From positions 1 through 38,166 of the IMG/VR virus record IMGVR_UViG_3300049595_001872: a DNA stretch of 38,166 nt. One strand, 5' to 3'. The position numbers were made by a program, and so were the translations under genes. Positions 25,750-32,948 of the stretch are shown piece by piece (within the stretch, counting starts at the first letter, position 1; every line of letters begins with the position of its first letter). The notes beneath the pieces are model-generated. The model saw only the letters and a program-made list of their open reading frames with translations, was not told the DNA's origin and made no database searches. This DNA comes from a virus.

Positions 25750-26121
25750 ATGACCCCCGTAGAACAAGCCTCATCCTTCTACGGCCCGCACTTCTGCGAG
25801 GTGGTGGCGGATCACCTCTTGACGGGCTACGTCTTTTCAACGCCTGACTGTTTTCTCCTCGGCAAGCGGAAAGAAGATGCGTGGTTTGTGACCTACCTTG
25901 CGGGCGATCTGGCGGCGGCGGTGCCGTTCATTCCGTTCCCGTTGCCCTACCTGATTTTTCAGCGTGACAATGGGGAGCTTCGGCGTTATTCTGCGGAGTC
26001 CTTAACCCGCCGCATTTATGGGAAGCAAACCAAAAGGGCCAAGCGCCCAACAGAAGAAGGCCGAAAAGCTGCAACTGGAGTTGTTGCAGAAGCAGCTAGC
26101 GGCTTCCCAAGAGCCGATTGA
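25750..26121 (+). CDS. Hypothetical phage protein, 123 aa
   Basis: The ATG at 25750 is chosen over an in-frame ATG at 25714, which overlaps the antisense gene. The product contains FCEVVADHLLTGYVFSTPDCFLLGKRKEDAWFVTYLAGDLAAAVPFIPFPLPYLIFQRDNG as a conserved-looking centre, of the kind seen after the gp16-like gene in other short-tailed phages. There is no catalytic motif. Its last 35 codons overlap the next gene by 104 nt in another frame, and those codons (KQTKRAKRPTEEGRK...) are low-complexity, so the functional part probably ends near 26015. Confidence 0.6.
   Translation: MTPVEQASSFYGPHFCEVVADHLLTGYVFSTPDCFLLGKRKEDAWFVTYLAGDLAAAVPFIPFPLPYLIFQRDNGELRRYSAESLTRRIYGKQTKRAKRPTEEGRKAATGVVAEAASGFPRAD
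25996..26006 (-). repeat. Dispersed 11-mer GTTAAGGACTC, reverse copy
   Basis: The plus strand reads GAGTCCTTAAC, the exact complement of the 11-mer. It is the only exact copy in reverse orientation. It lies in a plus-strand gene (frame Glu-Ser-Leu), 12 nt before the next start at 26018. Confidence 0.85.
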
Positions 26122-26332
26122 GATGCCGACTTTTTCGGTTCCGCCACCGGCTCCCCCTCCTCCGCCTCCTCCCTCTGCGAGTTCGGCGGATGCTTTGGAG
26201 GCGTCAACGGACCAGCGGCGAAAGGCTTCTCAGCGAACCAACGCAGGCCGGAACACGATCTTTGCGGGTGAGACGGGCGGGCTTGGCGGGATGAAACAAC
26301 AAATCGGGCAACCCTCGACCCTCCTTGGATGA
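26018..26332 (+). CDS. Small Pro-rich virion-associated protein, 104 aa
   Basis: Begins MGSKPKGPSAQQKKAEKLQ, then a coiled-coil-like QLELLQKQLAASQEP segment, a run of prolines (VPPPAPPPPPPPSAS) and an Ala/Arg/Asn-rich tail ending QIGQPSTLLG. Proteins with this 'G-KPK-P ... Pro-run ... TLLG' layout are common beside gp16-like genes in short-tailed phages and are thought to be structural. Overlaps of 104 nt (upstream) and 4 nt (downstream) show tight packing. Confidence 0.65.
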   Translation: MGSKPKGPSAQQKKAEKLQLELLQKQLAASQEPIEMPTFSVPPPAPPPPPPPSASSADALEASTDQRRKASQRTNAGRNTIFAGETGGLGGMKQQIGQPSTLLG

Positions 26333-26682
26333 GTTACCAACCCGCCAGACGCGATCTTGATATTAGGCGGGGAACCACCCTCGGCCCTTATGTCTTTCGC
26401 TGTCTGGATGTGGACGGCAACCCTGTCGATCTGACGGGCTGGACGGTTGAAGGGAAGGCTGCGACGAGTCCCGGCTCTGCTGCTGCGTTTGACCTCGACC
26501 CTGATGTGACGGATGCAGACGATGGCGAGGTAACGATTGTTTTAACCGATGAAGAGACGGCACTTCTGACGGTGGGCCGCTACGGTTGGGACTTGGTATT
26601 CACTGACCCTGCCGGAACGAGGATGCCGCCTCACGTTGTCGGCGTTTGCACTGTCACCAACATCTACACTCCCCGCCCATGA
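26329..26682 (+). CDS. Beta-sandwich virion protein (Ig/BppU-like), 117 aa
   Basis: Starts in an ATGA overlap. The sequence RRDLDIRRGTTLGPYVFRCLDVDGNPVDLTGWTVEGKA, then DGEVTIVLTDEETALLTVGRYGWDLVFTDPAG, is the classic small beta-sandwich domain used in tail and baseplate adaptors. It probably helps attach the fibre encoded just downstream. It ends in an ATGA overlap with the next gene. Confidence 0.65.
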   Translation: MSYQPARRDLDIRRGTTLGPYVFRCLDVDGNPVDLTGWTVEGKAATSPGSAAAFDLDPDVTDADDGEVTIVLTDEETALLTVGRYGWDLVFTDPAGTRMPPHVVGVCTVTNIYTPRP

Positions 26683-26903
26683 GTGACATCATCACCATCA
26701 CCCTTACCACTCCTGATCCAATCATTCACACGATTGAGATCATTGGGCTTGGGCCGGAAGGTCCGACTGGTCCGACTGGCGCGACAGGGGCGGGATTGCC
26801 AGCCAACACGGACATCACACGGGTTGGCAATTACATCGAGTACGATTTCAACGGAACTATTTTTCACCAGCGCCTCCTTGCGGGTGCTGCTCCTCTTGCA
26901 TGA
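26679..26903 (+). CDS. Small fibre-associated protein with collagen-like repeat, 74 aa
   Basis: Starts in an ATGA overlap at 26679; a farther in-frame start at 26646 would lie inside the previous gene. The N-terminus is a Thr/Ile-rich beta strand region. Residues 26-40 read GPEGPTGPTGATGAG, five Gly-X-Y triplets able to form a short collagen-like triple helix. The tail (GNYIEYDFNGTIFHQRLLAG) is common in tail fibre fragments. It is probably a trimerising connector for the fibre. Confidence 0.65.
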   Translation: MSDIITITLTTPDPIIHTIEIIGLGPEGPTGPTGATGAGLPANTDITRVGNYIEYDFNGTIFHQRLLAGAAPLA

Positions 26904-28873
26904 AGATTTTCGCTTTGCTTCTACTGCTTCCCTCGATCTGCCTTGGGCAGACGATCACAAGCGTCATGTCAGACTTGCAGATGTCTGACGACACTTTCGA
27001 GCAAAGGACGACGACGATCACGGCGAATTCACTTTTTTACTTCGACTCGTCCAAAGCGCCACAAGTCAGCAGTTTGACGAGCGCGGCCCGCGGCTTGCTG
27101 GATGATGCGGATGCTTCGGCCATGAGGACAACGCTGGGACTTGGGACGTTGGCGACACAGAACGGGACCATCACGGATTATCTGACGATTGCGACGGCGG
27201 CGACTAGCTATCAACCATTGGACAGTGATTTGACGAGCATCGCAGCGCTGTCCACCACCAGCTTTGGCCGGGGGCTTTTGACGTTGGCGGATGAGGCGGG
27301 GCTGAGAACTGCGGCGGGGGCGCAGGCAACTCTTGTCTCCGGCACCAACATCAAAACCGTCAACGGCACCTCCCTCCTCGGCAGCGGCAACCTCACCACC
27401 GCCCAACTCGGCGCCATCGCCGACGGCAACACCCTCACCACCGGCCTCACCTTTCCAAACAGCGGCCTTCACATCTTAGACGACAGTGCCGCCTTTGATT
27501 TGATTTTATCCACCGACGACAATCTCACCGCTGACAAACGGCTGGCATTTAATATCAATGATTCAAATCGAGTCATCACACTGTTTGGAGATCTTGAAGT
27601 TGAAGCCTCAGCCGAAGTTTCCGGCACCAACACCGGAGACCTCACCCTAGCCGGCACGCCAAACTACCTCACCCTCACCAACCAGGTCCTCACCCGCAGC
27701 CTCATCAACCTCGGCACCCACGTCACCGGCAACCTCCCCGTCACCCACCTCAACAGCGGCACCGCCGCCAGCGCCACCACCTTCTGGCGCGGAGACGGCA
27801 CCTGGGCCACCCCCACCGGCGGCAGCGGCACCGTCACCAGCGTCACCGGCACCGGCACCGTCAACGGCCTCACCCTCACCGGCACCGTCACCAGCACCGG
27901 CTCCCTCACCCTCGGCGGCACCCTCAGCAGCGTCGACCTCGCCAATCAAGTCACCGTCCCCGGCAGCGGCACCGAACTCCTCTTCCGCTCCACCAGCACC
28001 GCAGTCGACGCCGTCCTCCGCAGCACCGTCACCGGCAGCGCCATCACCCTCGGCGCCGCCGAATCCCTCGGCACCACCCCCACCGCCCTCCTCACCCTCC
28101 GCAACACCAGCGCCGCCGCCGCAGGCGCGCAGCAGGTCAGCCCCTCCATCGTCCTCGAAGGCCAAGGCTGGAAAACCACCGCCACCGCCGCCAGTCAAAC
28201 TGTCCGCTTTCGTGAAAACGTGCTCCCCGTCCAAGGCACCACCAACCCCTCCGCCACCTACCGCATCCAAAGCGAAATCAACAACTCCGGCACCTGGTCA
28301 GACAACCTCACCCTCACCTCCGCCGCCTCCATCATGCTCCTCGGCGCAGGCAACGGCACAGGGGAAGTGCAATTCGGCACCAGCACCGTCAACATCCGCA
28401 ATTTCGGTGGGGCTATGTCGCTTTATGGAGACACTGTTAGTATAGGAAGTGCTGGCGTAGTTCTTGGAAGTGATGATTGCCTTGGCTGGGCCTCAACCAC
28501 TGGCGCAAGCGGCTCCGCAATGACAGTCGGCCTATTCCGAGACGCCAACCAAGTCCTCGCTCAACGCAACGGCACCAATGCCCAGACCTTCAGAATCTAC
28601 GAAACCGACAGCGGCGCAAACGACGAATACCTTGAACTCTCCGCCGCCGCAGGCACCAACCTCATCCGCCCCCAGGCCACCGGCACCGGCACCGCCTCCG
28701 TCGTCCGCTACCACACCACAACCAGCGTTTTCTGGACTAGTGGCAGCGGCTCGCCCGAATCTGTCGTTACAGCGCCAGTTGGCTCCATTTACACCAGAAC
28801 AGATGGCGGTGCAGGAACCACCCTTTACGTCAAAGAATCCGGCACCGGCTCCACCGGCTGGGTCGCCAAATAA
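26900..28873 (+). CDS. Tail fibre / receptor-binding protein with apparent signal peptide
   Basis: A 657-residue Thr/Ser/Gly-rich fibre. Repeats such as LGTLATQNGT, TSFGRGLLTLADEAGLRTAAGAQ and GSGTVTSVTGTGTVNGLTL are typical of trimeric phage tail fibres, and the C-terminus (GSIYTRTDGGAGTTLYVKESGTGSTGWVAK) matches many fibre ends. The first 17 residues (MKIFALLLLLPSICLGQ) look like a Sec signal peptide, unexpected for a protein assembled in the cytoplasm. Codon use changes sharply near 27340 to C-ending codons, with two AT-richer islands (27475-27620 and 28400-28500). No chaperone peptidase domain is seen. Confidence 0.78.
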   Translation: MKIFALLLLLPSICLGQTITSVMSDLQMSDDTFEQRTTTITANSLFYFDSSKAPQVSSLTSAARGLLDDADASAMRTTLGLGTLATQNGTITDYLTIATAATSYQPLDSDLTSIAALSTTSFGRGLLTLADEAGLRTAAGAQATLVSGTNIKTVNGTSLLGSGNLTTAQLGAIADGNTLTTGLTFPNSGLHILDDSAAFDLILSTDDNLTADKRLAFNINDSNRVITLFGDLEVEASAEVSGTNTGDLTLAGTPNYLTLTNQVLTRSLINLGTHVTGNLPVTHLNSGTAASATTFWRGDGTWATPTGGSGTVTSVTGTGTVNGLTLTGTVTSTGSLTLGGTLSSVDLANQVTVPGSGTELLFRSTSTAVDAVLRSTVTGSAITLGAAESLGTTPTALLTLRNTSAAAAGAQQVSPSIVLEGQGWKTTATAASQTVRFRENVLPVQGTTNPSATYRIQSEINNSGTWSDNLTLTSAASIMLLGAGNGTGEVQFGTSTVNIRNFGGAMSLYGDTVSIGSAGVVLGSDDCLGWASTTGASGSAMTVGLFRDANQVLAQRNGTNAQTFRIYETDSGANDEYLELSAAAGTNLIRPQATGTGTASVVRYHTTTSVFWTSGSGSPESVVTAPVGSIYTRTDGGAGTTLYVKESGTGSTGWVAK

Positions 28874-28881
28874 CTACTGCC

Positions 28882-29232
28882 ATGCCTGACCTCATCCCCG
28901 CTCCACCACCGCCCGAGAAAACGCAAGCAGAACGCATTGCCGAAGCCATCATAGCCGAGTCGAATCGGCACTTCCCGCAGCGTCTCGACACCTTCAAAAA
29001 CCTCTGGAGTCTGCTCTGGGAAAACGACACCGCAACCCCCGCCGAAATTCTCGAAGCGTGGGGCACCAATGCCAAGTTGATGTTCCAGGCAGCGGGCGCA
29101 GAACGCGCATGGGTGACAACCATCGCCACCGCCCTCGGCACCACGGCAGAGGCTTTGCTGGAAGATGCCAAATACTTGACGCCAAAACAACCAGTGACCT
29201 TTCACCCCAACGGCACCGTCACCCTCCAATGA
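28882..29232 (+). CDS. Hypothetical protein after the fibre, 116 aa
   Basis: Nine nucleotides after the fibre gene. It starts MPDLIPAPPPPEKTQAERIAEAIIAESNRHF; the rest is helical (LDTFKNLWSLLWEN, ATPAEILEAWGTNAKLMFQAAG) and ends in a short beta strand (FHPNGTVTLQ). It shares the C-rich codon use of the fibre. Similar small proteins follow fibres in other phages; their role is unknown. The end overlaps the next gene by 4 nt. Confidence 0.65.
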   Translation: MPDLIPAPPPPEKTQAERIAEAIIAESNRHFPQRLDTFKNLWSLLWENDTATPAEILEAWGTNAKLMFQAAGAERAWVTTIATALGTTAEALLEDAKYLTPKQPVTFHPNGTVTLQ

Positions 29233-29387
29233 CCCGCGCCCTCCAGCTCCTCCTCGTCCTCCTCGCCGCCACGGTGTGCGCCGGATGCACCGCCCTCGCG
29301 ATGGCGCAGCAGCGGCTGGAGATCCGCCGCATCGAGCAGGATTGGGGCGTCCACAAACCCCGGCAAAGTATTAAGGACTCACAATGA
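29229..29387 (+). CDS. Small lipoprotein, 52 aa (possible spanin-like)
   Basis: Begins MTRALQLLLVLLAATVCAGC: a basic start, a hydrophobic stretch and a cysteine at residue 20 in a lipobox-like CAGC setting. The remainder is hydrophilic (QQRLEIRRIEQDW) and ends SIKDSQ. Such short lipoproteins can be outer-membrane spanin subunits (Rz1-like) or other phage surface proteins. It lies before the portal rather than in the lysis region, so a spanin role is only a guess. The start overlaps the previous stop and the end overlaps the portal start by 4 nt. Confidence 0.6.
   Translation: MTRALQLLLVLLAATVCAGCTALAMAQQRLEIRRIEQDWGVHKPRQSIKDSQ
29371..29380 (+). repeat. Variant of the dispersed 11-mer before the portal start
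   Basis: ATTAAGGACTC (29370-29380) differs from the consensus only in its first base. Reading Ile-Lys-Asp-Ser at the end of the lipoprotein gene, its TAAGGA can serve as the SD for the portal ATG at 29384. Confidence 0.8.
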
Positions 29388-31096
29388 CTGAATCAACCCT
29401 AGGCTCTAAAATCTCTGACCGCTATGAAACGCTGGTGGCGGTGCGGCGTCCGTGGGAAACACTTTGGCAGGAGGTGGCAAAATACGTCATGCCTCGGCGC
29501 GGGCCTGGGTTGAGTGGCACGGTGAGCCTTCCCTCCACAACGGACGCTGACACGCTCTTCGACACCACCGCAGTTCGCGCCAACCTCACTCTTGCCAACG
29601 GTCAACTCGCGTGGATGTCACCGATGGAAGCGGCATGGTTTGGGTTCGAGCCACCGGACGGCATCGAGGAGGACGAGGCTAAACGCTTTCTAGGCAAGGC
29701 GGGGCAGACGGCGCGGAACAAGCTGGCGGGGTCCAACTTTTACTTGGCGGTGCATGAGTTCTATCTGGACCGTGGCGGCTTCGGGACGGCTTGCCTTTAC
29801 CTTGAGAAGTCCAAACTCCGCAACGGTAACGAGCGGTTGAACGCGCAATGCTGGCCGGTGGGAACCTACGTCATTGATGAGGATGCAGATGGGCAGGTGG
29901 ACACGGTGATTCGGTCCTTCAAGCTCTCGGCCCGTCAAGCGGTGCAGAAGTTCGGGACTGACAAGGTGAGTGCTAAGATTCTCGCGGCCTCCGAAGACCC
30001 GAAGAAGCAGGGGGAAAAGTTCGAGTTTCTTCACGCCATCTATCCACGCGAAGATGCAGAACGCGACCTGAAGAAAAAAGATGCTACCAATATGCCCATT
30101 GCCTCCGTTTACATGGAGAAGGACGGTGACAAGATGGTGAACATGGTGGGCGGCTACCCTGAAATGCCCGTGTTCGTCTCTCGGTATTTGGAATGGGGAA
30201 CGGGGCTGGGTGGGATGTATGGTTGGTGTCCGTCCTTTGTGGCGCTGCCGGAAGCTCGCCAACTGAACTTCCTTCAAATGTGGATGGACGCGATGGCTGA
30301 ACGCCTAGCTGATCCGCCTTGGCTGGCACCGGATGAACTGGAAGGCGAAATTGACGCCAACCCTCGCGGCGTCACCTACTTTTCCCGTGATCTGGCGGCG
30401 GCTAATGCGCTGCCTCGACCTCTGACAGCTGACATTGGCAACGTCCAGGCTTTGCTTGAACGGATCAAGGAGCGGCAAGGGTCGGTCAATGATGCCTTCC
30501 ATGTCGATCTGTTCCAGATGTTCAGCCAACTTCAAAAGCAGATGACGGCGCGGGAGGTGGCGGAACGCTCGCAAGAAAAGCTGATTCAGTTCTCGCCCAC
30601 CTTTGCCCGCCTCACCTCTGAGCTTTTCAACCCACTCTTGGAACGGGTGTTTTCCATTGGCCTTGTGTCCGGCTGGTTTGGCGAAGTGCCGGAATCCCTG
30701 CGGCGTCCAATTTCAGAAACGGAAGAGTTTGTTCCCAACCCATCCATTCAATACTCTTCCCGAATTGCGCTCTCGCTGCGGGCGCTGCCAACCCTGGGCT
30801 ATATGCGGACGGTGGAGCGGCTGCAAGTGGTGGCGCAACTCAACCCGTCCGTTCTGGACAACTATGATTTTGATGCCGCTGAACGCACCGCCGCCCTGAC
30901 GGATGGTGTGCCGCCTGAGTTCCTGCGGCCTGAAGAGGCACGGGATGAGATGCGGGCTGCGCGGGCGGAAGCGGAAGCAGCGGCCCAGCAGCAGGAACAG
31001 GCGATGATGATGGCGGATGCAGCGGCAAAGGTGGGCAAGGTTCCGGCTGAATCTCCTGTGGGGCAAGCAGTTAACAACGCACTTCAAGCAGCATGA
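29384..31096 (+). CDS. Portal (head-to-tail connector) protein, T7 gp8-like
   Basis: A 570-residue protein with the N-terminal pattern of the Head_tail_con family (SKISDRYETLVAVRRPWETLWQEVAKYVMPRRG), then LANGQLAWMSPMEAAWFGFEPP, the mid segment MPVFVSRYLEWGTGLGGMYGWCPS, and the Gln-rich helix FQMFSQLQKQMTAREVAERSQEKL. The C-terminus is Ala/Gln/Met-rich. Portals form the dodecameric ring through which DNA is packaged. In most phages the gene lies between the terminase and scaffold; here it lies about 19 kb after terL, behind the fibre. SD TAAGGA precedes the ATG by 5-6 nt. Confidence 0.9.
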   Translation: MTESTLGSKISDRYETLVAVRRPWETLWQEVAKYVMPRRGPGLSGTVSLPSTTDADTLFDTTAVRANLTLANGQLAWMSPMEAAWFGFEPPDGIEEDEAKRFLGKAGQTARNKLAGSNFYLAVHEFYLDRGGFGTACLYLEKSKLRNGNERLNAQCWPVGTYVIDEDADGQVDTVIRSFKLSARQAVQKFGTDKVSAKILAASEDPKKQGEKFEFLHAIYPREDAERDLKKKDATNMPIASVYMEKDGDKMVNMVGGYPEMPVFVSRYLEWGTGLGGMYGWCPSFVALPEARQLNFLQMWMDAMAERLADPPWLAPDELEGEIDANPRGVTYFSRDLAAANALPRPLTADIGNVQALLERIKERQGSVNDAFHVDLFQMFSQLQKQMTAREVAERSQEKLIQFSPTFARLTSELFNPLLERVFSIGLVSGWFGEVPESLRRPISETEEFVPNPSIQYSSRIALSLRALPTLGYMRTVERLQVVAQLNPSVLDNYDFDAAERTAALTDGVPPEFLRPEEARDEMRAARAEAEAAAQQQEQAMMMADAAAKVGKVPAESPVGQAVNNALQAA

Positions 31097-31371
31097 CCAT
31101 TGAGGAAGCCAAAACCAAAGAGGAACAGGCACGGCGCGATCTGGCGCATTGCTACGCCCGTGTTCTGCTGGGCAATGACGACGGTAAGCGGGTGCTGCGT
31201 GACCTGCGGGCCAAGTTCGGCACGGATCGCGCTGTATTCAGGCGGCAGCACGGCCAGCGGTATGATGCCCTAGAGGCGGCGGTGTATGAAGGCGAGCGGC
31301 GGGTGATGGCTGACATCGAGGCAGCACTAAAAACAGCGGCTCCCGGCCAATGGGCTGAATCCCTGATCTGA
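31093..31371 (+). CDS. Bbp19-like phage protein, 92 aa
   Basis: Starts in an ATGA overlap with the portal. The pattern ARRDLAHCYARVLLGNDDGKRVLRDLRAKFGTDRAVF resembles Bbp19-family proteins (…F…xxDGxxVLxDLxxxF), small helical proteins that accompany portals in podoviruses. The role is unknown. After its stop there is a run of seven T residues (31373-31379), without a convincing upstream stem. Confidence 0.65.
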   Translation: MTIEEAKTKEEQARRDLAHCYARVLLGNDDGKRVLRDLRAKFGTDRAVFRRQHGQRYDALEAAVYEGERRVMADIEAALKTAAPGQWAESLI

Positions 31372-31381
31372 CTTTTTTTCC

Positions 31382-31807
31382 ATGCAATACGAACACCCAC
31401 ACATCACCGTGTCCAGCCCAGCGCCGGGACATTACGTCATCGCTGGCCTTCGCGCCGGTTCCACCTCAACTGAAGAAGGGAGGTTGGTGCATCCGATGTC
31501 GGTTCACATTTCACCCGAAGTTCCCAACGATCTTCTTTATGCGATTATCAATGACCGGGGCGCGGTGCCTGGGCCTGTGACGGTGGAAGATGTGGGTGGT
31601 GTTAAGGACTCCGTAATCGAAACAAACGAAACGGGGGCGCTGGGCCTGATTCTTGAAGCCCTCAAGGACAAGCCGATGAGGATTCGGGATTTGGCTGACA
31701 AGGTGGGTGTCGTGACGGTGGACGACATCAAGGCTCTGGCGGGCAACGGTTTCGAGATTGGAAACGCTGGCTGGGTGAAACTCTCGGTTGAAGGAGGTGA
31801 AGCATGA
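31382..31807 (+). CDS. Hypothetical protein, 141 aa
   Basis: The N-terminal part is beta-rich (HITVSSPAPGHYVIAGLRAGST, MSVHISPEVPNDLLYAIIND). A linker carries the 11-mer repeat as GGVKDS (31601-31611). The C-terminal part (ALGLILEALKDKPMRIRDLADKVGVVTVDDIKALAGNGFEIGNAGWVKL) looks like a small winged-helix domain. It overlaps the scaffold start by 4 nt. The two-part layout, with the repeat exactly in the linker, is notable. The function is unknown. Confidence 0.65.
   Translation: MQYEHPHITVSSPAPGHYVIAGLRAGSTSTEEGRLVHPMSVHISPEVPNDLLYAIINDRGAVPGPVTVEDVGGVKDSVIETNETGALGLILEALKDKPMRIRDLADKVGVVTVDDIKALAGNGFEIGNAGWVKLSVEGGEA
31601..31611 (+). repeat. Dispersed 11-mer GTTAAGGACTC
   Basis: Exact copy in a linker of a hypothetical gene, frame Val-Lys-Asp-Ser. 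With flanks it shares 17 bases with the copy at 10387. Confidence 0.85.
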
Positions 31808-32766
31808 ACTGGCTCCTTTGGAATCGCGGGCGGCTGATGGAAGGTGAAGGCGGCGAAGGTGCTTCTGGTGGTGGTGACGGTGGCGCGGCTGGTGGCGCTA
31901 CGCTCTTGGGTGGTGATGGTGGCGCTGCTCCTGCGGCTGGCGAAAGCGCGGCTCCTGCTGCGTGGACTTGGGCCAAGGAAGATGGCTCTTTCAGTGAAGG
32001 CTGGGTGGACAAACTACCGGAGAACCTGCGCGGTCATGCGGCCTTGAAGGTGATGCCCTCGGTGATCGACCTCGCCAAGTCCTACGTTGAGACGAAAAGC
32101 ATGGTGGGCAAAAAGTTGGAGGCTCCCGGCGAAGGCGCAACGCCTGAACAACTCGCATCTTGGCGAAAGGTGGTGGGCGCTCCTGAAACTCCAGAGGGTT
32201 ACTTGGGTGAGTCGAAGTCACTGCGGCCTGAAGCCATCCCTGAGACACTTTGGGACGGCAACAGTGAGAAGGCTTTTCTGGCGTTGGCTCACAAGCACAA
32301 CCTACCACCGGGGGCGGTCAAAGAGATCCTTGGCTTCTATGGCGAGTCTCTGACCAAAGGGGTTCAGATGAGCGCGGAAGCGGAAGCGGCTCACCTCACC
32401 GCGGAAACGGGCAAACTGCGCGAAGCGTGGGGGACAGAGTTTGACTCCCAGCTTGGCCTTGCTTCACGGGTGGCGAAAACGGCGGGCCTTGATCCGGCAA
32501 CCAACCCCATCTTTGCGGATGCGGAGGTGGTGAAGGCGTTCGCCAAGCTGGGCAAGATGTTTTCTGAAACCTCCCTTGTGGCTGGTGATACCTCATCCTC
32601 GGCAAGTGGTGGGGTCACTCAACGCATCACAGAGATTCAAGACCCGAAATCAACGGCGGTTGTGGCGCGGGAATACCGTGGCGAGTTCGGTCCTGAACGG
32701 CAAGTGCAAGCAGCGGAGGCGCTGCGCTCACTGCTCAAAGCTCAAGCGGAGGTCAAAGGACGATGA
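31804..32766 (+). CDS. Capsid scaffold / assembly protein (putative)
   Basis: A 320-residue protein. A Gly/Ala-rich start (residues 15-55, GEGASGGGDGGAAGGA) precedes the segment WAKEDGSFSEGWVDKLPENLRGHAALKVMPSVIDLAKSYVETKSMVGKK, a pattern common to T7-type scaffolds and phage capsid assembly proteins. WRKVVGAPETPEGYLG and a helical acidic body follow, ending in a charged basic tail (LRSLLKAQAEVKGR). Scaffolds guide capsid assembly from inside and leave later. It lies after the portal, but far from the capsid gene. Confidence 0.75.
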   Translation: MNWLLWNRGRLMEGEGGEGASGGGDGGAAGGATLLGGDGGAAPAAGESAAPAAWTWAKEDGSFSEGWVDKLPENLRGHAALKVMPSVIDLAKSYVETKSMVGKKLEAPGEGATPEQLASWRKVVGAPETPEGYLGESKSLRPEAIPETLWDGNSEKAFLALAHKHNLPPGAVKEILGFYGESLTKGVQMSAEAEAAHLTAETGKLREAWGTEFDSQLGLASRVAKTAGLDPATNPIFADAEVVKAFAKLGKMFSETSLVAGDTSSSASGGVTQRITEIQDPKSTAVVAREYRGEFGPERQVQAAEALRSLLKAQAEVKGR

Positions 32767-32930
32767 TTACTCATCCCGGCACACCAGTTCCAGGGTGGGA
32801 CGTTCCACCCAAAGCACCGCAAGAGGCGGCGACTTTCAAGCCTGTGCCTAAGCGTGAAAAGCCCAGATGGGCAATCAGCCTGGGCGCGGCTTTGAAAAGC
32901 TTTCGAGTCACCATCACCAGACGATTCTAA
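32763..32930 (+). CDS. Small basic protein, 55 aa
   Basis: The ATG overlaps the scaffold stop (ATGA). The product starts MITHPGTPVPGWDVPPKAP and ends in a basic amphipathic part (KREKPRWAISLGAALKSFR, then VTITRRF). The length and composition suggest a small virion or assembly factor. No family was recognised. The lysis region starts 18 nt later. Confidence 0.6.
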   Translation: MITHPGTPVPGWDVPPKAPQEAATFKPVPKREKPRWAISLGAALKSFRVTITRRF

Positions 32931-32948
32931 CCATAAAAACCAACCCAT

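Noticed and set aside
27647-28270. Minus-strand Gly/Ala/Glu-rich frame opposite the fibre
   Set aside because: It is the reverse of the Thr/Ser/Gly repeats; simple composition and no start signal.
26900-28873. Diversity-generating retroelement variable region in the fibre
   Set aside because: No reverse transcriptase gene and no template repeat were seen in the genome; composition mosaicism explains the oddity.
31372-31381. T7 run after the Bbp19-like gene as a terminator
   Set aside because: No stable GC-rich stem lies directly upstream; the run alone is not enough.
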